A DNA stretch of 57,285 bases. Origin: Candidatus Dormiibacterota bacterium. Lineage in GTDB: Bacteria; Chloroflexota; Dormibacteria; Aeolococcales; Aeolococcaceae. The stretch is from positions 1 to 57,285 of the forward strand of contig PLZA01000054.1 in NCBI GenBank assembly GCA_003153505.1, given 5' to 3'. This document shows, piece after piece, positions 8,259 to 17,571 of the stretch (within the stretch, counting starts at the first letter, position 1; the number at the start of each line of letters is the position of its first letter). A program made the translations under genes and the position numbers. The notes below the pieces were generated by a model. It was not told where the DNA came from. It saw nothing but the letters and a program-made list of their open reading frames with translations, and did not search any database.

Positions 8259-8321
8259 GTTTAAGTTCGCTCGCGCTGCGGAGGCACGCTCGCGCGTGCC
8301 CCCGCACGCACATCGGTCGCG

Positions 8322-8486
8322 TCAGATGCAGTCATTGCGCGCCGACCATGGATTGACCATGGCTGAGACACGTTGCAGCCTGCTGCGCTTCGAGCAGTCG
8401 GACTCGTCGTAGAAGCTGCGCTGGCGCTCGATGGAGCGAACCAGCTCGGCAGCCCGAGTCAGCTCGATGGTGACGAAGCCACTCAT
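8322..8486 (-). CDS. 54-residue hypothetical protein downstream of HTH regulator
   Basis: Reading the minus strand from ATG 8486 gives an intact 54-codon frame. A perfect AGGAGG ribosome binding site (8494-8499) sits seven bases upstream. It starts 33 bases after the stop of the HTH gene, so the two form an operon. The protein begins MSGFVTIELTRAAELVRSIE, is soluble and amphipathic, and ends in a Cys/Arg-rich tail. No family is recognised. The strong ribosome binding site is the main evidence for reality. Confidence 0.6.
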   Translation of the reverse strand: MSGFVTIELTRAAELVRSIERQRSFYDESDCSKRSRLQRVSAMVNPWSARNDCI

Positions 8487-8519
8487 CTCGGTACCTCCTG
8501 TTGTTGGTTTGCGATGGAT

Positions 8520-9783
<1,264 letters not shown>

Positions 9784-9851
9784 CACGTCGATGTAACCAG
9801 TCCGCGGGGCTCTGGTTAGAGTGATATGAGCGTGGACGAGATGCTGTGCCA

Positions 9852-10649
9852 ATGATCCGTCTGCGGCGACCCGCCGTCGCGGCGGTGGGCCTGCTGACGC
9901 TCGCAGCCGCTGTCGCGCTCCCACTGTGGACACTCGCGGATGGCACCACGTCCCACGCGACCGCGCAGATTTCGGGTGGCCCCACGGTCACCTCGACGCC
10001 GACTCCACCGGGGCAAACGGCGACGCCGGTTGCCACCGACGCCGGAGCGGTGTACCTGCCGGGGCCGATCATCAAGCAGGATCTCGCCCTCGACTGCGAG
10101 TCCGCGGCGCTCCAGGTCGCGCTGGCGGTGCGGCACATCGACGTGGCGCAGGACCAGATCTACGCGAGCCTCCCGCAGGATCCACGGCCGGTTCAGCTGG
10201 GGGCCGACGGATACCCCGTCCGCTGGGGCGATCCATTCTTGGCTTTTGTCGGTGATGTCAACGGATACGAGCCCAAGTACACCGGCTACGGGGTGTACTA
10301 CCCGCCGATCGTCGCCGCTGCCGAGCGATACGGAGCCGTGGCTGACGGCCACACGGGCTGGACGATCGCGGAGATCGTGGGCCAGCTGCGTCTCGGCAAC
10401 CCGGTGATCATCTGGTTGACGTCGGACTTCAAGGCGCACATCCCGCGCTACTGGACCGCCTGGGACGGAACGCGGGTCCCCTGGTCGATCGGGGAGCACG
10501 CCGTGCCAGTGATCGGCTACGACCCCGTTCAGAACACGGTGACCTTCGTCGACGTGCTCTACGGGGTGCAACGGACCATGACGACCCAGGCATTCGCAGC
10601 CGCGATGACCACCTTCGGCGGAATGGGAGTGTCGGTCACCTCCGGATAG
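9852..10649 (+). CDS. secreted C39-like cysteine peptidase-fold protein
   Basis: The 265-residue protein has an N-terminal signal/anchor (residues about 7-28), a Thr/Pro-rich linker and a papain-like domain of the Peptidase_C39_2 type. The catalytic Cys lies in LALDCESAALQVAL, the His in IGEHAVPVIGYDP, and the Asp in VTFVDVLYGV. Such proteins are extracytoplasmic and of unknown substrate, often cell-wall associated. An alternative GTG start lies two codons upstream (9846). A nine-codon frame (9826-9855) ends on the ATG (ATGA), which may or may not be translated. Confidence 0.8.
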   Translation: MIRLRRPAVAAVGLLTLAAAVALPLWTLADGTTSHATAQISGGPTVTSTPTPPGQTATPVATDAGAVYLPGPIIKQDLALDCESAALQVALAVRHIDVAQDQIYASLPQDPRPVQLGADGYPVRWGDPFLAFVGDVNGYEPKYTGYGVYYPPIVAAAERYGAVADGHTGWTIAEIVGQLRLGNPVIIWLTSDFKAHIPRYWTAWDGTRVPWSIGEHAVPVIGYDPVQNTVTFVDVLYGVQRTMTTQAFAAAMTTFGGMGVSVTSG

Positions 10650-10792
10650 TCGCCGTCGGCAGAGCCGCCGAGGTGCTGTGCGTTGCGCACGACGATACTC
10701 GCCACAATCGGCGGCGGGGCAAACCGAAGAGTGCGCTAGAATCGGCCGAACCACCTGCGCTTGTGCGCCCCGCCCTAGTTGGAGGCCATCAA

Positions 10793-12133
10793 TTGCCATC
10801 ATCCACCCGTAGGGAAGCGCCCCCCGACCTCGTGGCCAGGGTTGAGGAGGCGCAGGTGCGCCATATCGACCTCCAGTTCACCGACGTCGTCGGTGGGGTC
10901 AAGACGGTCACCATCCCGGCCTCGCAGCTCGGCGAGGCGATCGCGCATGGAACCTGGTTCGACGGATCCTCTGTGGACTCGTTCGCCCGCACCGCCGAGT
11001 CGGATATGTACCTGGTGCCCGATCCGTCGACGTTTCAGCTCCTGCCCTGGGCCGACGAGCGCACTGCGCGGCTGATCTGCTGGGCAACGACCCCCGACGG
11101 CGAGCCGTACCAGGGCGACCCTCGGGGTGTGCTCCGGCGAGCCGTTGGGGAGGCGGAGCGCCTCGGCTTCGAGTACCGGGTCGGACCCGAGGTCGAATTC
11201 TTTCTGCTCGAACGTGGCCCGGACGGCACGCTGGTTCCCACCCGCAACGATCGCAGCTCGTATTTCGACTTCTCGAGTGACGGCAACCGCGACCTGCGCC
11301 AGCGCATGGTCACTGCGCTGATCAGCTTGGGGATCGCCGTGAATACGTCGCACCATGAGATCGCAGGTGGCCAGCATGAGATCGACATCGACGCCGCCCC
11401 CGCGCTCAAGGCGGCTGACGACCTGATCACCTTCCGGTACGCGCTCAAAGCGGTGGCCGAGCAGTCCGGGGTGATCGCCACGTTTATGCCCAAGCCCTTC
11501 GACGGCAAGCCGGGCAGTGGGATGCACGTCCACCAGAGCCTCGAGCGCCTGCGCGACTCGGTGAACGCGTTCGCTGGAGACGATGCGTACGGACTCAGCG
11601 AGGTTGCCCAGCACTTCATCGCAGGGCAGCTCCATCACGCGGCGGGGATCAGTGCCGTGCTCGCTCCGTTGGTGAACTCATACAAGCGCCTGGTGCGCGG
11701 CTTCGAGGCACCGATCTTCATCTCGTGGGCGCGGACCAACCGGGGGGCGCTGATCCGGGTTCCGCATGTCGGACGGGCCGAGGCGACGCGCGTGGAGTTG
11801 CGCAGTCCGGACCCGTCGTGCAATCCGTACCTCGCCTTTGCCGTCATGCTGCGCTGCGGTCTCGACGGCATCGAGCGACGGCTGCCGCTTCCGCCACCCG
11901 TGGAGGAGTCGCTCTACGGATTCGACGAGACCGAGCTGGAGCGACGCAACGTCGGCGTCCTCCCCGACAACCTGAAGGACGCCATCGACGCGCTCGAAGC
12001 CGACGAGGTGGTCATCGATGCGCTTGGCGACCACCTGGCGGAGCGGTTCATCGCTGCCAAGCGCCTCGAATGGCAGGCGTACCGCGGGCAGGTGACCCCC
12101 TGGGAGATCGACCAGTACCTCGAGCGCTGCTGA
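10793..12133 (+). CDS. glutamine synthetase, type I (alpha-like paralog)
   Basis: The protein is 446 residues. The N-terminal beta-grasp domain carries VRHIDLQFTDVVGG, followed by catalytic motifs FDGSSVDSFA, the GPEVEFF metal site, KPGSGMHVHQSL and RVELRSPDPSCNPYLAF. The start chosen is TTG 10793, because GGAGG (10781-10785) sits seven bases before it; upstream codons of the open frame have no homology. A TAGAAT -10-like box lies at 10737-10742. It is shorter than the second GlnA of this window and lacks the long insert of the beta type. The PucR gene follows 14 bases later. It may be the true GlnA or an amine/purine-catabolism paralog. Confidence 0.88.
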   Translation: MPSSTRREAPPDLVARVEEAQVRHIDLQFTDVVGGVKTVTIPASQLGEAIAHGTWFDGSSVDSFARTAESDMYLVPDPSTFQLLPWADERTARLICWATTPDGEPYQGDPRGVLRRAVGEAERLGFEYRVGPEVEFFLLERGPDGTLVPTRNDRSSYFDFSSDGNRDLRQRMVTALISLGIAVNTSHHEIAGGQHEIDIDAAPALKAADDLITFRYALKAVAEQSGVIATFMPKPFDGKPGSGMHVHQSLERLRDSVNAFAGDDAYGLSEVAQHFIAGQLHHAAGISAVLAPLVNSYKRLVRGFEAPIFISWARTNRGALIRVPHVGRAEATRVELRSPDPSCNPYLAFAVMLRCGLDGIERRLPLPPPVEESLYGFDETELERRNVGVLPDNLKDAIDALEADEVVIDALGDHLAERFIAAKRLEWQAYRGQVTPWEIDQYLERC

Positions 12134-12147
12134 CCGATGCTCGCGAC

Positions 12148-13815
12148 ATGAGCTCGCCGACGCTGACGGTCAAGGATGTGTGGCGGGGGGTCCTGCCGCC
12201 CGGCACCGACCTGCTCGGCGGCGGCGGTGGCCTCGAGCGCAGGGTTGAATGGGCCTGCGCACTGCGCACTCGCCCGCCGGCGTTCGAGGCCGTGAAGGGC
12301 GGCGAGATCGCCTTCGTGCCGGTCAAGAGCATCCGCCTGCTCGACGAGCGCCTCGATCTGCCGCAGGTGATGAGCAGCTTTGCGGAGAAGGGCGGGGTGG
12401 CGGTCGCCGTCGTCGGCGACGTCTCCGTCGAGAGCATCGCGGCCGCCGACCGGCTGATGATGCCATTGCTCCGTCTGCCCGAGGGGATCCATGCGACGGA
12501 CGCGCATCACACCTGCGTTCGCTTCATCCTCGACCAGCGAGCGCTTCTCCACGAACGCGCCCAGGAGTTGCAGCTCTCCCTGATGGATCTCGCACTCGGG
12601 GGGGCGGGTCCGGACAAGATCATCGAACGGCTCGCCGAGGTCACCGGCCTTCCGTCTGCCTGGTTGGACGAAGCCGGCGCGGTGCGCCACCTCACGGTCA
12701 GCGACGAGACGCTGCTCGCCGATGTCGGAGCGGGGGCTGACGCGCTGCGACGATGGGGGGGAACCATCGCGGTGGTCGGGGCCGATCCACCGGTGCGCGA
12801 GTTCACCGTGGGCCGCGACGGGCTGGCCTCGCTCGTGAGCCCCGTGCCGATGCGAAACGGCGTCGGCGGCTTCGTGTGCGTGATCGGCGAGGAACATCGT
12901 CTCGATCAGATTGCGCGGCTTGCGGTCGCGCGGGCCGCGTCCGCATGCGCCATCGAGTTCGACCGCGAACGTGCCGTCACCGAGACGCGCGACAAGCTCG
13001 AGGGCGATTTCATCGCCTCGCTGCTCACCGGATCGTACTCGTCGGAGCGAGTCGCGCTCGAACGCGCACGACGGCTCGGTGCCGATCTCTCCCAGCACGT
13101 TGCCGTGATCGCGCTCCGCGGCGCAGTTTCCTCGCCCTCGTGGGAGTCGCGCGCACTTCGAGCCGCGCAGAACGTTGTCGCGCGACGCGAGGTGCGTGCG
13201 CTCGTCGCCGCATACGAGGACGCGGTCTGTGTCGTCGTCATGCCGGAGCCTGACGGCGCCGTCGACGCCATGTACCGGTTCGCGGAGCTGGTGCGCAGCG
13301 AATGTACCCGCGCCACCGGGGATGCGATGACATCGCTCGGCCTCGGGCGCACCCACGACGGCGCCTCGGGCGTGCGCCAGTCGTTCCGTGAGGCAGAGCA
13401 CGCGCTGGAGATGAGCCGCCGCCTCCTCGGTCCGGGCCGGCAGGCGAGCTTCGCAGACCTCGGCCTCCACCGCCTCCTCTTCGCCATGGCGCAGCACCCC
13501 GAGCTGAGCGACTACTACCGGGGCACCGTCGGGGAGCTGGTCGCGTATGACGAGCGATCGAGCGCCGAGCTGATGGCCACGCTGGACGCCTACTTCGAAG
13601 CCAACGGGTCACCGACCGAGACGGCGCAACGTCTGAAACTCCACCGCAACACGGTGCTCTACCGCTTGCGCCGTATCGAGGAGGTGGGCAGGCTTCGCCT
13701 CGACGACCCTGCCACCCGCCTCAACCTGCACCTCTGCCTTCGCATTCGCGATGTGCTCCAGGCGGGAGCCGCACGGGGCGCTCAGCCAGAGCCGGAGGGA
13801 GTCCCGGATAGCTGA
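12148..13815 (+). CDS. PucR-family transcriptional regulator
   Basis: The protein has 555 residues. The N-terminal PucR domain (about 1-125) is followed by a GAF-like sensor region (about 140-260), a GGDEF-like/CdaR middle region (about 290-420) and a C-terminal HTH_30 (SPTETAQRLKLHRNTVLYRL). ATG 12148 is taken as start because the upstream frame overlaps the glutamine synthetase gene. PucR/CdaR regulators usually activate purine, amino-acid or sugar-acid catabolic genes in response to a small ligand. Location 14 bases after a glutamine synthetase implies control of nitrogen assimilation or of an amine-glutamylation step. Confidence 0.88.
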   Translation: MSSPTLTVKDVWRGVLPPGTDLLGGGGGLERRVEWACALRTRPPAFEAVKGGEIAFVPVKSIRLLDERLDLPQVMSSFAEKGGVAVAVVGDVSVESIAAADRLMMPLLRLPEGIHATDAHHTCVRFILDQRALLHERAQELQLSLMDLALGGAGPDKIIERLAEVTGLPSAWLDEAGAVRHLTVSDETLLADVGAGADALRRWGGTIAVVGADPPVREFTVGRDGLASLVSPVPMRNGVGGFVCVIGEEHRLDQIARLAVARAASACAIEFDRERAVTETRDKLEGDFIASLLTGSYSSERVALERARRLGADLSQHVAVIALRGAVSSPSWESRALRAAQNVVARREVRALVAAYEDAVCVVVMPEPDGAVDAMYRFAELVRSECTRATGDAMTSLGLGRTHDGASGVRQSFREAEHALEMSRRLLGPGRQASFADLGLHRLLFAMAQHPELSDYYRGTVGELVAYDERSSAELMATLDAYFEANGSPTETAQRLKLHRNTVLYRLRRIEEVGRLRLDDPATRLNLHLCLRIRDVLQAGAARGAQPEPEGVPDS

Positions 13816-13821
13816 GCGCCC
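13776..13821. terminator. long hairpin at the end of the PucR gene
   Basis: This is an 11-bp perfect inverted repeat, GGGCGCTCAGC (13776-13786) and GCTGAGCGCCC (13811-13821). The 24-base loop holds a further CCGG/CCGG pair. The PucR TGA lies in the right arm. There is no T-run. It sits between two convergent genes and may terminate both. Confidence 0.5.
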
Positions 13822-13841
13822 TTGGTCGGCGGCGCGGACTG

Positions 13842-14960
13842 TTAGTGGAGCAACTCGAACGTGTTGGTCGCGTCGTCCACGAAGTACACACCGTTGCGCG
13901 TGGGTGTCACGACGAGTCCGAAGAGCGCGCCGCTCCCGGGCGGTGAGCCGCTCATGTCGAGCCAGTGGAACGCGACCTGCGCGCCCGCTGCCGTGGTTTC
14001 GACGATCCTTCCATCACCGGCGTTGACGGTGAGGATGTCACCGTTCGGCGCCAGGGTCAGACCGAGCGGCGCGTTGAGCCAGCCGTTGCTGGTGACGTCC
14101 GTTCCGGTGAACGCCGTGCTCTTCCTGGTGAGAGCGTCGGGGATGGCGGCGATGCGGTTCGAGGCGGTGTCAGCGACGTAGAGCGTGCCCGCCGCGCTCA
14201 CCGCGGCCCCCGTCGGTCCGACCACCAGCGCGGCGGGGTCGGTCCGCTCCGCGAATCCGGAGCCGACAACAGTGCTCGACTCGATCCATGGCGCCGCACT
14301 GCCGCCGGTGTGGAGCACGATCCGGACGACCGTGCCGCGGTTGACCACTGCGCCACCCGCTGCGACCGTCCCGTTGAGCACGTTGGTCACGAAGACGAAG
14401 GAGTCAGCACCGCGGTCGACGGTTGTGAGATCCCAGGGCCCGTTGATCCCGTCTGCGTTGTTCAGCGTCTCGACCACGTTGCCGTTGCCGTCGAGAATGA
14501 TCAGGCACCCTGCCTTGGCCGTCGCCGACGTGCCGTCGGTCGTCGGCAGCGATCCCACGATCACCCAGTGGTTGTGGAGAATCCCGAGCGCGGTCGTCAG
14601 CCCGACACCGCCGGTGCAGATGCCTCGCACGTCACTCGACGTGATGTGCGCGAATACCGATCGCCGCCCCTGCGGCGTCATCTCGGCGATCGTGGTCCCG
14701 GTCCCCTGGAAGTTCGAAGCTGCGTTGAAGTTGCTGATCAGCACGTCGCCGGCCACAAGGCGGCCCCAGTTCTGACTGACGACGGCCATGCCGTACGGGT
14801 TCACGTCGCCGTTGTGGGGCACTGTCGAGCCGAGTGTTGTGACGTGTGTGAGCCCCGCGATGAAGGGCCCCGATGCCGAAGCGGCGACCTGACCGAGCGC
14901 GAGGCCGGCGGTCGGAATCGCCACCATGGCGAGGCGTCCCAGGGTGTGATTTCCCCTCAC
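13842..14960 (-). CDS. secreted NHL/YncE-like beta-propeller protein
   Basis: The 372-residue protein has a Sec-type signal peptide (residues 1-30, with AxA near residue 28). The rest is made of repeated blades of the type GTLYVADTASNRIAAI and PLGLTLAPNGDILTVNAGDG, the NHL/SMP-30 style of propeller. The GTG start at 14960 has GAGGAG eight bases upstream. Such proteins are exported and of unknown ligand; some bind carbohydrates or act as lactonases, but no metal site can be confirmed. It is convergent with pucR and divergent from the ferredoxin gene. Confidence 0.8.
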   Translation of the reverse strand: MRGNHTLGRLAMVAIPTAGLALGQVAASASGPFIAGLTHVTTLGSTVPHNGDVNPYGMAVVSQNWGRLVAGDVLISNFNAASNFQGTGTTIAEMTPQGRRSVFAHITSSDVRGICTGGVGLTTALGILHNHWVIVGSLPTTDGTSATAKAGCLIILDGNGNVVETLNNADGINGPWDLTTVDRGADSFVFVTNVLNGTVAAGGAVVNRGTVVRIVLHTGGSAAPWIESSTVVGSGFAERTDPAALVVGPTGAAVSAAGTLYVADTASNRIAAIPDALTRKSTAFTGTDVTSNGWLNAPLGLTLAPNGDILTVNAGDGRIVETTAAGAQVAFHWLDMSGSPPGSGALFGLVVTPTRNGVYFVDDATNTFELLH

Positions 14961-15083
14961 TGTCCAATCTCCTCGGACGCCGGACAGTCTTCCCCGGACC
15001 GCCTAGGGCAGCGCCACACAATGAGTACGCGCGCCGGTTACGCCGAGCCCGGTGAGTTCGCCTTGGTAGACTCAACGGCGGCT

Positions 15084-15377
15084 ATGACTTACATCGTCAC
15101 CGAGACCTGCGTCGACCTGAAGGACAAGTCCTGCATCGAGGTGTGCCCGGTGGACTGCATCCACGAGGCCGCCGAGGACCGCATGGTCTACATCGACCCC
15201 GACGAATGCATCGACTGCGGCGCCTGTGTCGATCCCTGCCCGGTTGACGCCATCTTCGCCGAGGAGGACGTCCCCGAGGCCCAGGTCCTCTTTGTCGACA
15301 TCAACAAGGTCTATTTCAAGGACAAGGCCCTCGCTCGATCCCAGGTCGCGAACATCAAGCCGCCAGTCGCTCCCTGA
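15084..15377 (+). CDS. fdxA: 7Fe ferredoxin (3Fe-4S/4Fe-4S)
   Basis: The 97-residue protein starts at ATG 15084. It begins MTYIVTETCVDLKDKSC and carries two cluster regions: ETC..DKSCIEVCPVDCIHE and ECIDCGACVDPCPVDAIF. This fits the FdxA type found in actinobacteria and relatives, with an N-terminal mixed 3Fe-4S/4Fe-4S pair and a long C-terminal tail. It is a soluble electron carrier. The likely -10 box TAGACT (15067-15072) is 11 bases before the ATG with no ribosome binding site between, again suggesting a very short or absent leader. Confidence 0.92.
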   Translation: MTYIVTETCVDLKDKSCIEVCPVDCIHEAAEDRMVYIDPDECIDCGACVDPCPVDAIFAEEDVPEAQVLFVDINKVYFKDKALARSQVANIKPPVAP

Positions 15378-15398
15378 GCGACGTCCCGGCGCTTTGGT

Positions 15399-15415
15399 TT
15401 GTGCACTGCGCACAA
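15399..15415. promoter_or_regulatory. inverted repeat TTGTGC-N5-GCACAA
   Basis: A perfect six-base inverted repeat lies just after the ferredoxin stop, 142-158 bases before glnA. It has the size and symmetry of a dimeric repressor site but could be the stem of a weak terminator for fdxA. There is no T-run. Confidence 0.4.
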
Positions 15416-15431
15416 GCCATCCCTCGAAATC

Positions 15432-15448
15432 ATGGTCTCCGAGACCAT
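15432..15448. promoter_or_regulatory. 17-bp palindrome upstream of glnA
   Basis: ATGGTCTC-C-GAGACCAT is perfectly symmetric over 17 bases. A TAATCT -10-like box lies at 15471-15476, which would place the palindrome centre about 43 bases upstream of the start point, a position suited to an activator or an overlapping repressor. It does not match the known GlnR or TnrA consensus. Confidence 0.5.
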
Positions 15449-15556
15449 AGTCCGCTGCCCGCGAGAACCCTAATCTGATCTCGTAGTGTGCCGCGGCGGC
15501 CGAGGGGTCCAATCGGCGGCGGCGGTGAGTCAGCCAGCGTCCGCGGAAGGAGTCCA

Positions 15557-17050
15557 ATGGCAATCGACGAGTCCTTAGCCGTGAGAGTCATAAACGAGGT
15601 GCCACCCGCGATGTCTCCGACCATGACCACCAAAGCCAAGCCCGCAGACGTCATCCGCAACGCGCGCGAGTTGGGGATCAAGATCGTCGACCTGCGTTTC
15701 GCCGATCTGCTCGGCAGCTGGCAGCACTTCAGCATCCCCGTCGGCGAGCTGACCGAGTCGCTCTTCTCGGAAGGCATCGGGTTCGACGGTTCGAGCATCC
15801 GCGGCTTCCAGAAGATCTACGAGAGCGACATGCTCCTGTTCCCTGATCCCGGACGCACGTTCGTCGACGGAACCCTGGAGATTCCGACGATGGCGATCGT
15901 CTGCGACATCAAGGACCCGCTGACGCTCGAGGACTACAGCCGCGACCCACGCTACGTCGCGCGCAAGGCCGAGGAGTATCTGCTCGGTACGGGAATCGCC
16001 GACACCTCGTACTGGGGACCCGAGCTCGAGTTCTACATCTTCAACTCGGTTCGCTTCGACCAGAACACCCACGAGGGCTACTACCACATCGATTCCGACG
16101 AGGGGATCTGGAACACCGGGAAGAACGGCACGGCCAACCTCGGCTTCCGCCCGAAGCTCAAGCAGGGCTATTTCCCGACGCCTCCGATCGACAAGCTGCA
16201 GGACCTGCGCAGCAAGATCGTGCTCGCGCTCATCGACGCGGGCGTCCACATCGAGGTGCACCACCACGAGGTCGGCACCGCGGGCCAGACCGAGATCGAC
16301 ATGCGCTTCGACTCCCTGGTGAACATGGCCGACAAGGTGCTCATCTACAAGCACATCGTCAAGAACGTCTGCTACGAGAACGGATACACGGCGACGTTCA
16401 TGCCCAAGCCACTGTTCGGCGACAACGGCAGCGGCATGCACACCCACCAGTCGCTCTGGAAGGACGGCGTCCCGCTCTTCTACGACAAGGACGGCTATGC
16501 GCTGCTCAGCGACACCGCGCGTTGGTACATCGGCGGCCTGCTCATGCACGCGCCGGCGGTGCTGGCGTTCGCTGCGCCGACCACCAACAGCTACCGGCGG
16601 CTGGTGCCCGGGTACGAGGCGCCGATCAAGCTCGCGTACAGTGCTCGCAACCGGAGCGCCTGCGTGCGCATCCCGACGTACAGCGCGGCGCCGGCGGCAC
16701 GCCGCCTCGAGTTCCGCTCGCCGGACCCGATGTGCAATCCGTACCTCTCGTTCGCGGCGTGCCTGATGGCCGGGCTCGACGGGGTCAAGCGCCGGATCGA
16801 GCCGCCGACGCCGGTGGAGGCCGACCTCTACGAGCTCGAAGGCGAGGAGAAGGCACGGGTCAAGGATCTTCCCGGCTCGCTGACCGAGGTGCTCAACGCG
16901 CTCGAGGTCGACAACGAGTTCCTCCTCGAGGGTGGCGTGTTCACCCAGGACCTCATCGACATGTACATCTCGTACAAGCGCGAGAACGAAGTGGATCCGG
17001 TGGCGTTGCGGCCCCATCCCTACGAGTTCGCCCTGTACTACGACGCCTGA
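15557..17050 (+). CDS. glnA: glutamine synthetase type I (canonical, beta-like)
   Basis: The protein is 497 residues. It has the N-terminal block IVDLRFADLLGSWQHFSIP, the DGSSIRGF latch and the beta-type insert GYYHIDSDEGIWNTG. Further in are HHEVGTAGQTEID, the ATP/substrate motif GSGMHTHQSLWKDG, RLEFRSPDPMCNPYLSF, and a Tyr in ADLYELEGEEKARV at the position adenylylated in enterobacteria. It condenses glutamate and ammonia. AAGGAG lies four to five bases before ATG 15557; ATG 15611 is a possible alternative start. The upstream region holds two palindromes and a -10-like box. A strong terminator follows 40 bases after the stop. Confidence 0.95.
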   Translation: MAIDESLAVRVINEVPPAMSPTMTTKAKPADVIRNARELGIKIVDLRFADLLGSWQHFSIPVGELTESLFSEGIGFDGSSIRGFQKIYESDMLLFPDPGRTFVDGTLEIPTMAIVCDIKDPLTLEDYSRDPRYVARKAEEYLLGTGIADTSYWGPELEFYIFNSVRFDQNTHEGYYHIDSDEGIWNTGKNGTANLGFRPKLKQGYFPTPPIDKLQDLRSKIVLALIDAGVHIEVHHHEVGTAGQTEIDMRFDSLVNMADKVLIYKHIVKNVCYENGYTATFMPKPLFGDNGSGMHTHQSLWKDGVPLFYDKDGYALLSDTARWYIGGLLMHAPAVLAFAAPTTNSYRRLVPGYEAPIKLAYSARNRSACVRIPTYSAAPAARRLEFRSPDPMCNPYLSFAACLMAGLDGVKRRIEPPTPVEADLYELEGEEKARVKDLPGSLTEVLNALEVDNEFLLEGGVFTQDLIDMYISYKRENEVDPVALRPHPYEFALYYDA

Positions 17051-17090
17051 GCCAGGGGCTCATTCACTCTCAGCACACTCCTTCCTGGAC

Positions 17091-17130
17091 AGGGGGGCCG
17101 GGTTACCTCGACCCGGCCCTCCCTTCTTTT
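17091..17130 (+). terminator. rho-independent terminator of glnA
   Basis: GGGCCGGGT and ACCCGGCCC form a nine-base GC stem around loop TACCTCG, extended by GGG/CCC with a one-base bulge. The run TTCTTTT follows at once. It begins 40 bases after the glnA stop and is the clearest intrinsic terminator in the window. Confidence 0.85.
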
Positions 17131-17199
17131 AAGTCAGGACGTCCAGGGGTCACGAAACGCGCGGCCGGACTATCAGCGGCGGATCGCGGCGCTCGGTGA

Positions 17200-17562
17200 T
17201 CAGGACGTGGCCGAAGGCGTCCTCGCACTCAAAACGCAGAACTCGTTGGCCTCGGGGTCGGCCATCACCACCCACGTGACCTCCCCCTGACCGATGTCGA
17301 TCCGGCGAGCCCCGAGCGACAGCAACCGCTCCACCTCGGCGGCCTGGTCGTCCGGGCGAAGGTCGAGATGGATGCGGTCCTTGACCGATTTTCCCTCGGG
17401 AACGTGCAGGAACAGGATGTCCGGGCTTTCTCCACCCGGTTCGATCCAGTACTCGCCCTCCTCGGGTCCGTGCAACTCGAGCCCGAGCGCCTCGCTCCAG
17501 AAGGATGCGACCAGGAGCGTGTCGGTGCAGTCGATGACGATGTTCTGCCAGCGAAGCGACAT
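17200..17562 (-). CDS. VOC-superfamily (glyoxalase-like) protein
   Basis: The 120-residue protein has two beta-alpha-beta-beta-beta modules. It begins with the strand WQNIVIDCTDTLLVASFW, has the mid-protein motif RIHLDLRPDDQAAEVERL, and ends WVVMADPEANEFCVL, the pattern of Glyoxalase_6/VOC proteins. The possible metal ligands include the His in IHLDL and the Glu in NEFCVL. The enzymatic activity is not inferable. It is separated by only nine bases from the upstream glycosyltransferase stop and may be its operon partner. Confidence 0.85.
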   Translation of the reverse strand: MSLRWQNIVIDCTDTLLVASFWSEALGLELHGPEEGEYWIEPGGESPDILFLHVPEGKSVKDRIHLDLRPDDQAAEVERLLSLGARRIDIGQGEVTWVVMADPEANEFCVLSARTPSATS

Positions 17563-17571
17563 GACGGCAGT

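Noticed and set aside
9826..9855. Nine-codon upstream frame ending on the C39-like ATG
   Set aside because: The candidate -10 box is only three bases before it, so it may not be fully transcribed; too short to judge.
15575..17017. Long minus-strand open frame over glnA
   Set aside because: Antisense to a clear glutamine synthetase; composition typical of a high-GC shadow frame.
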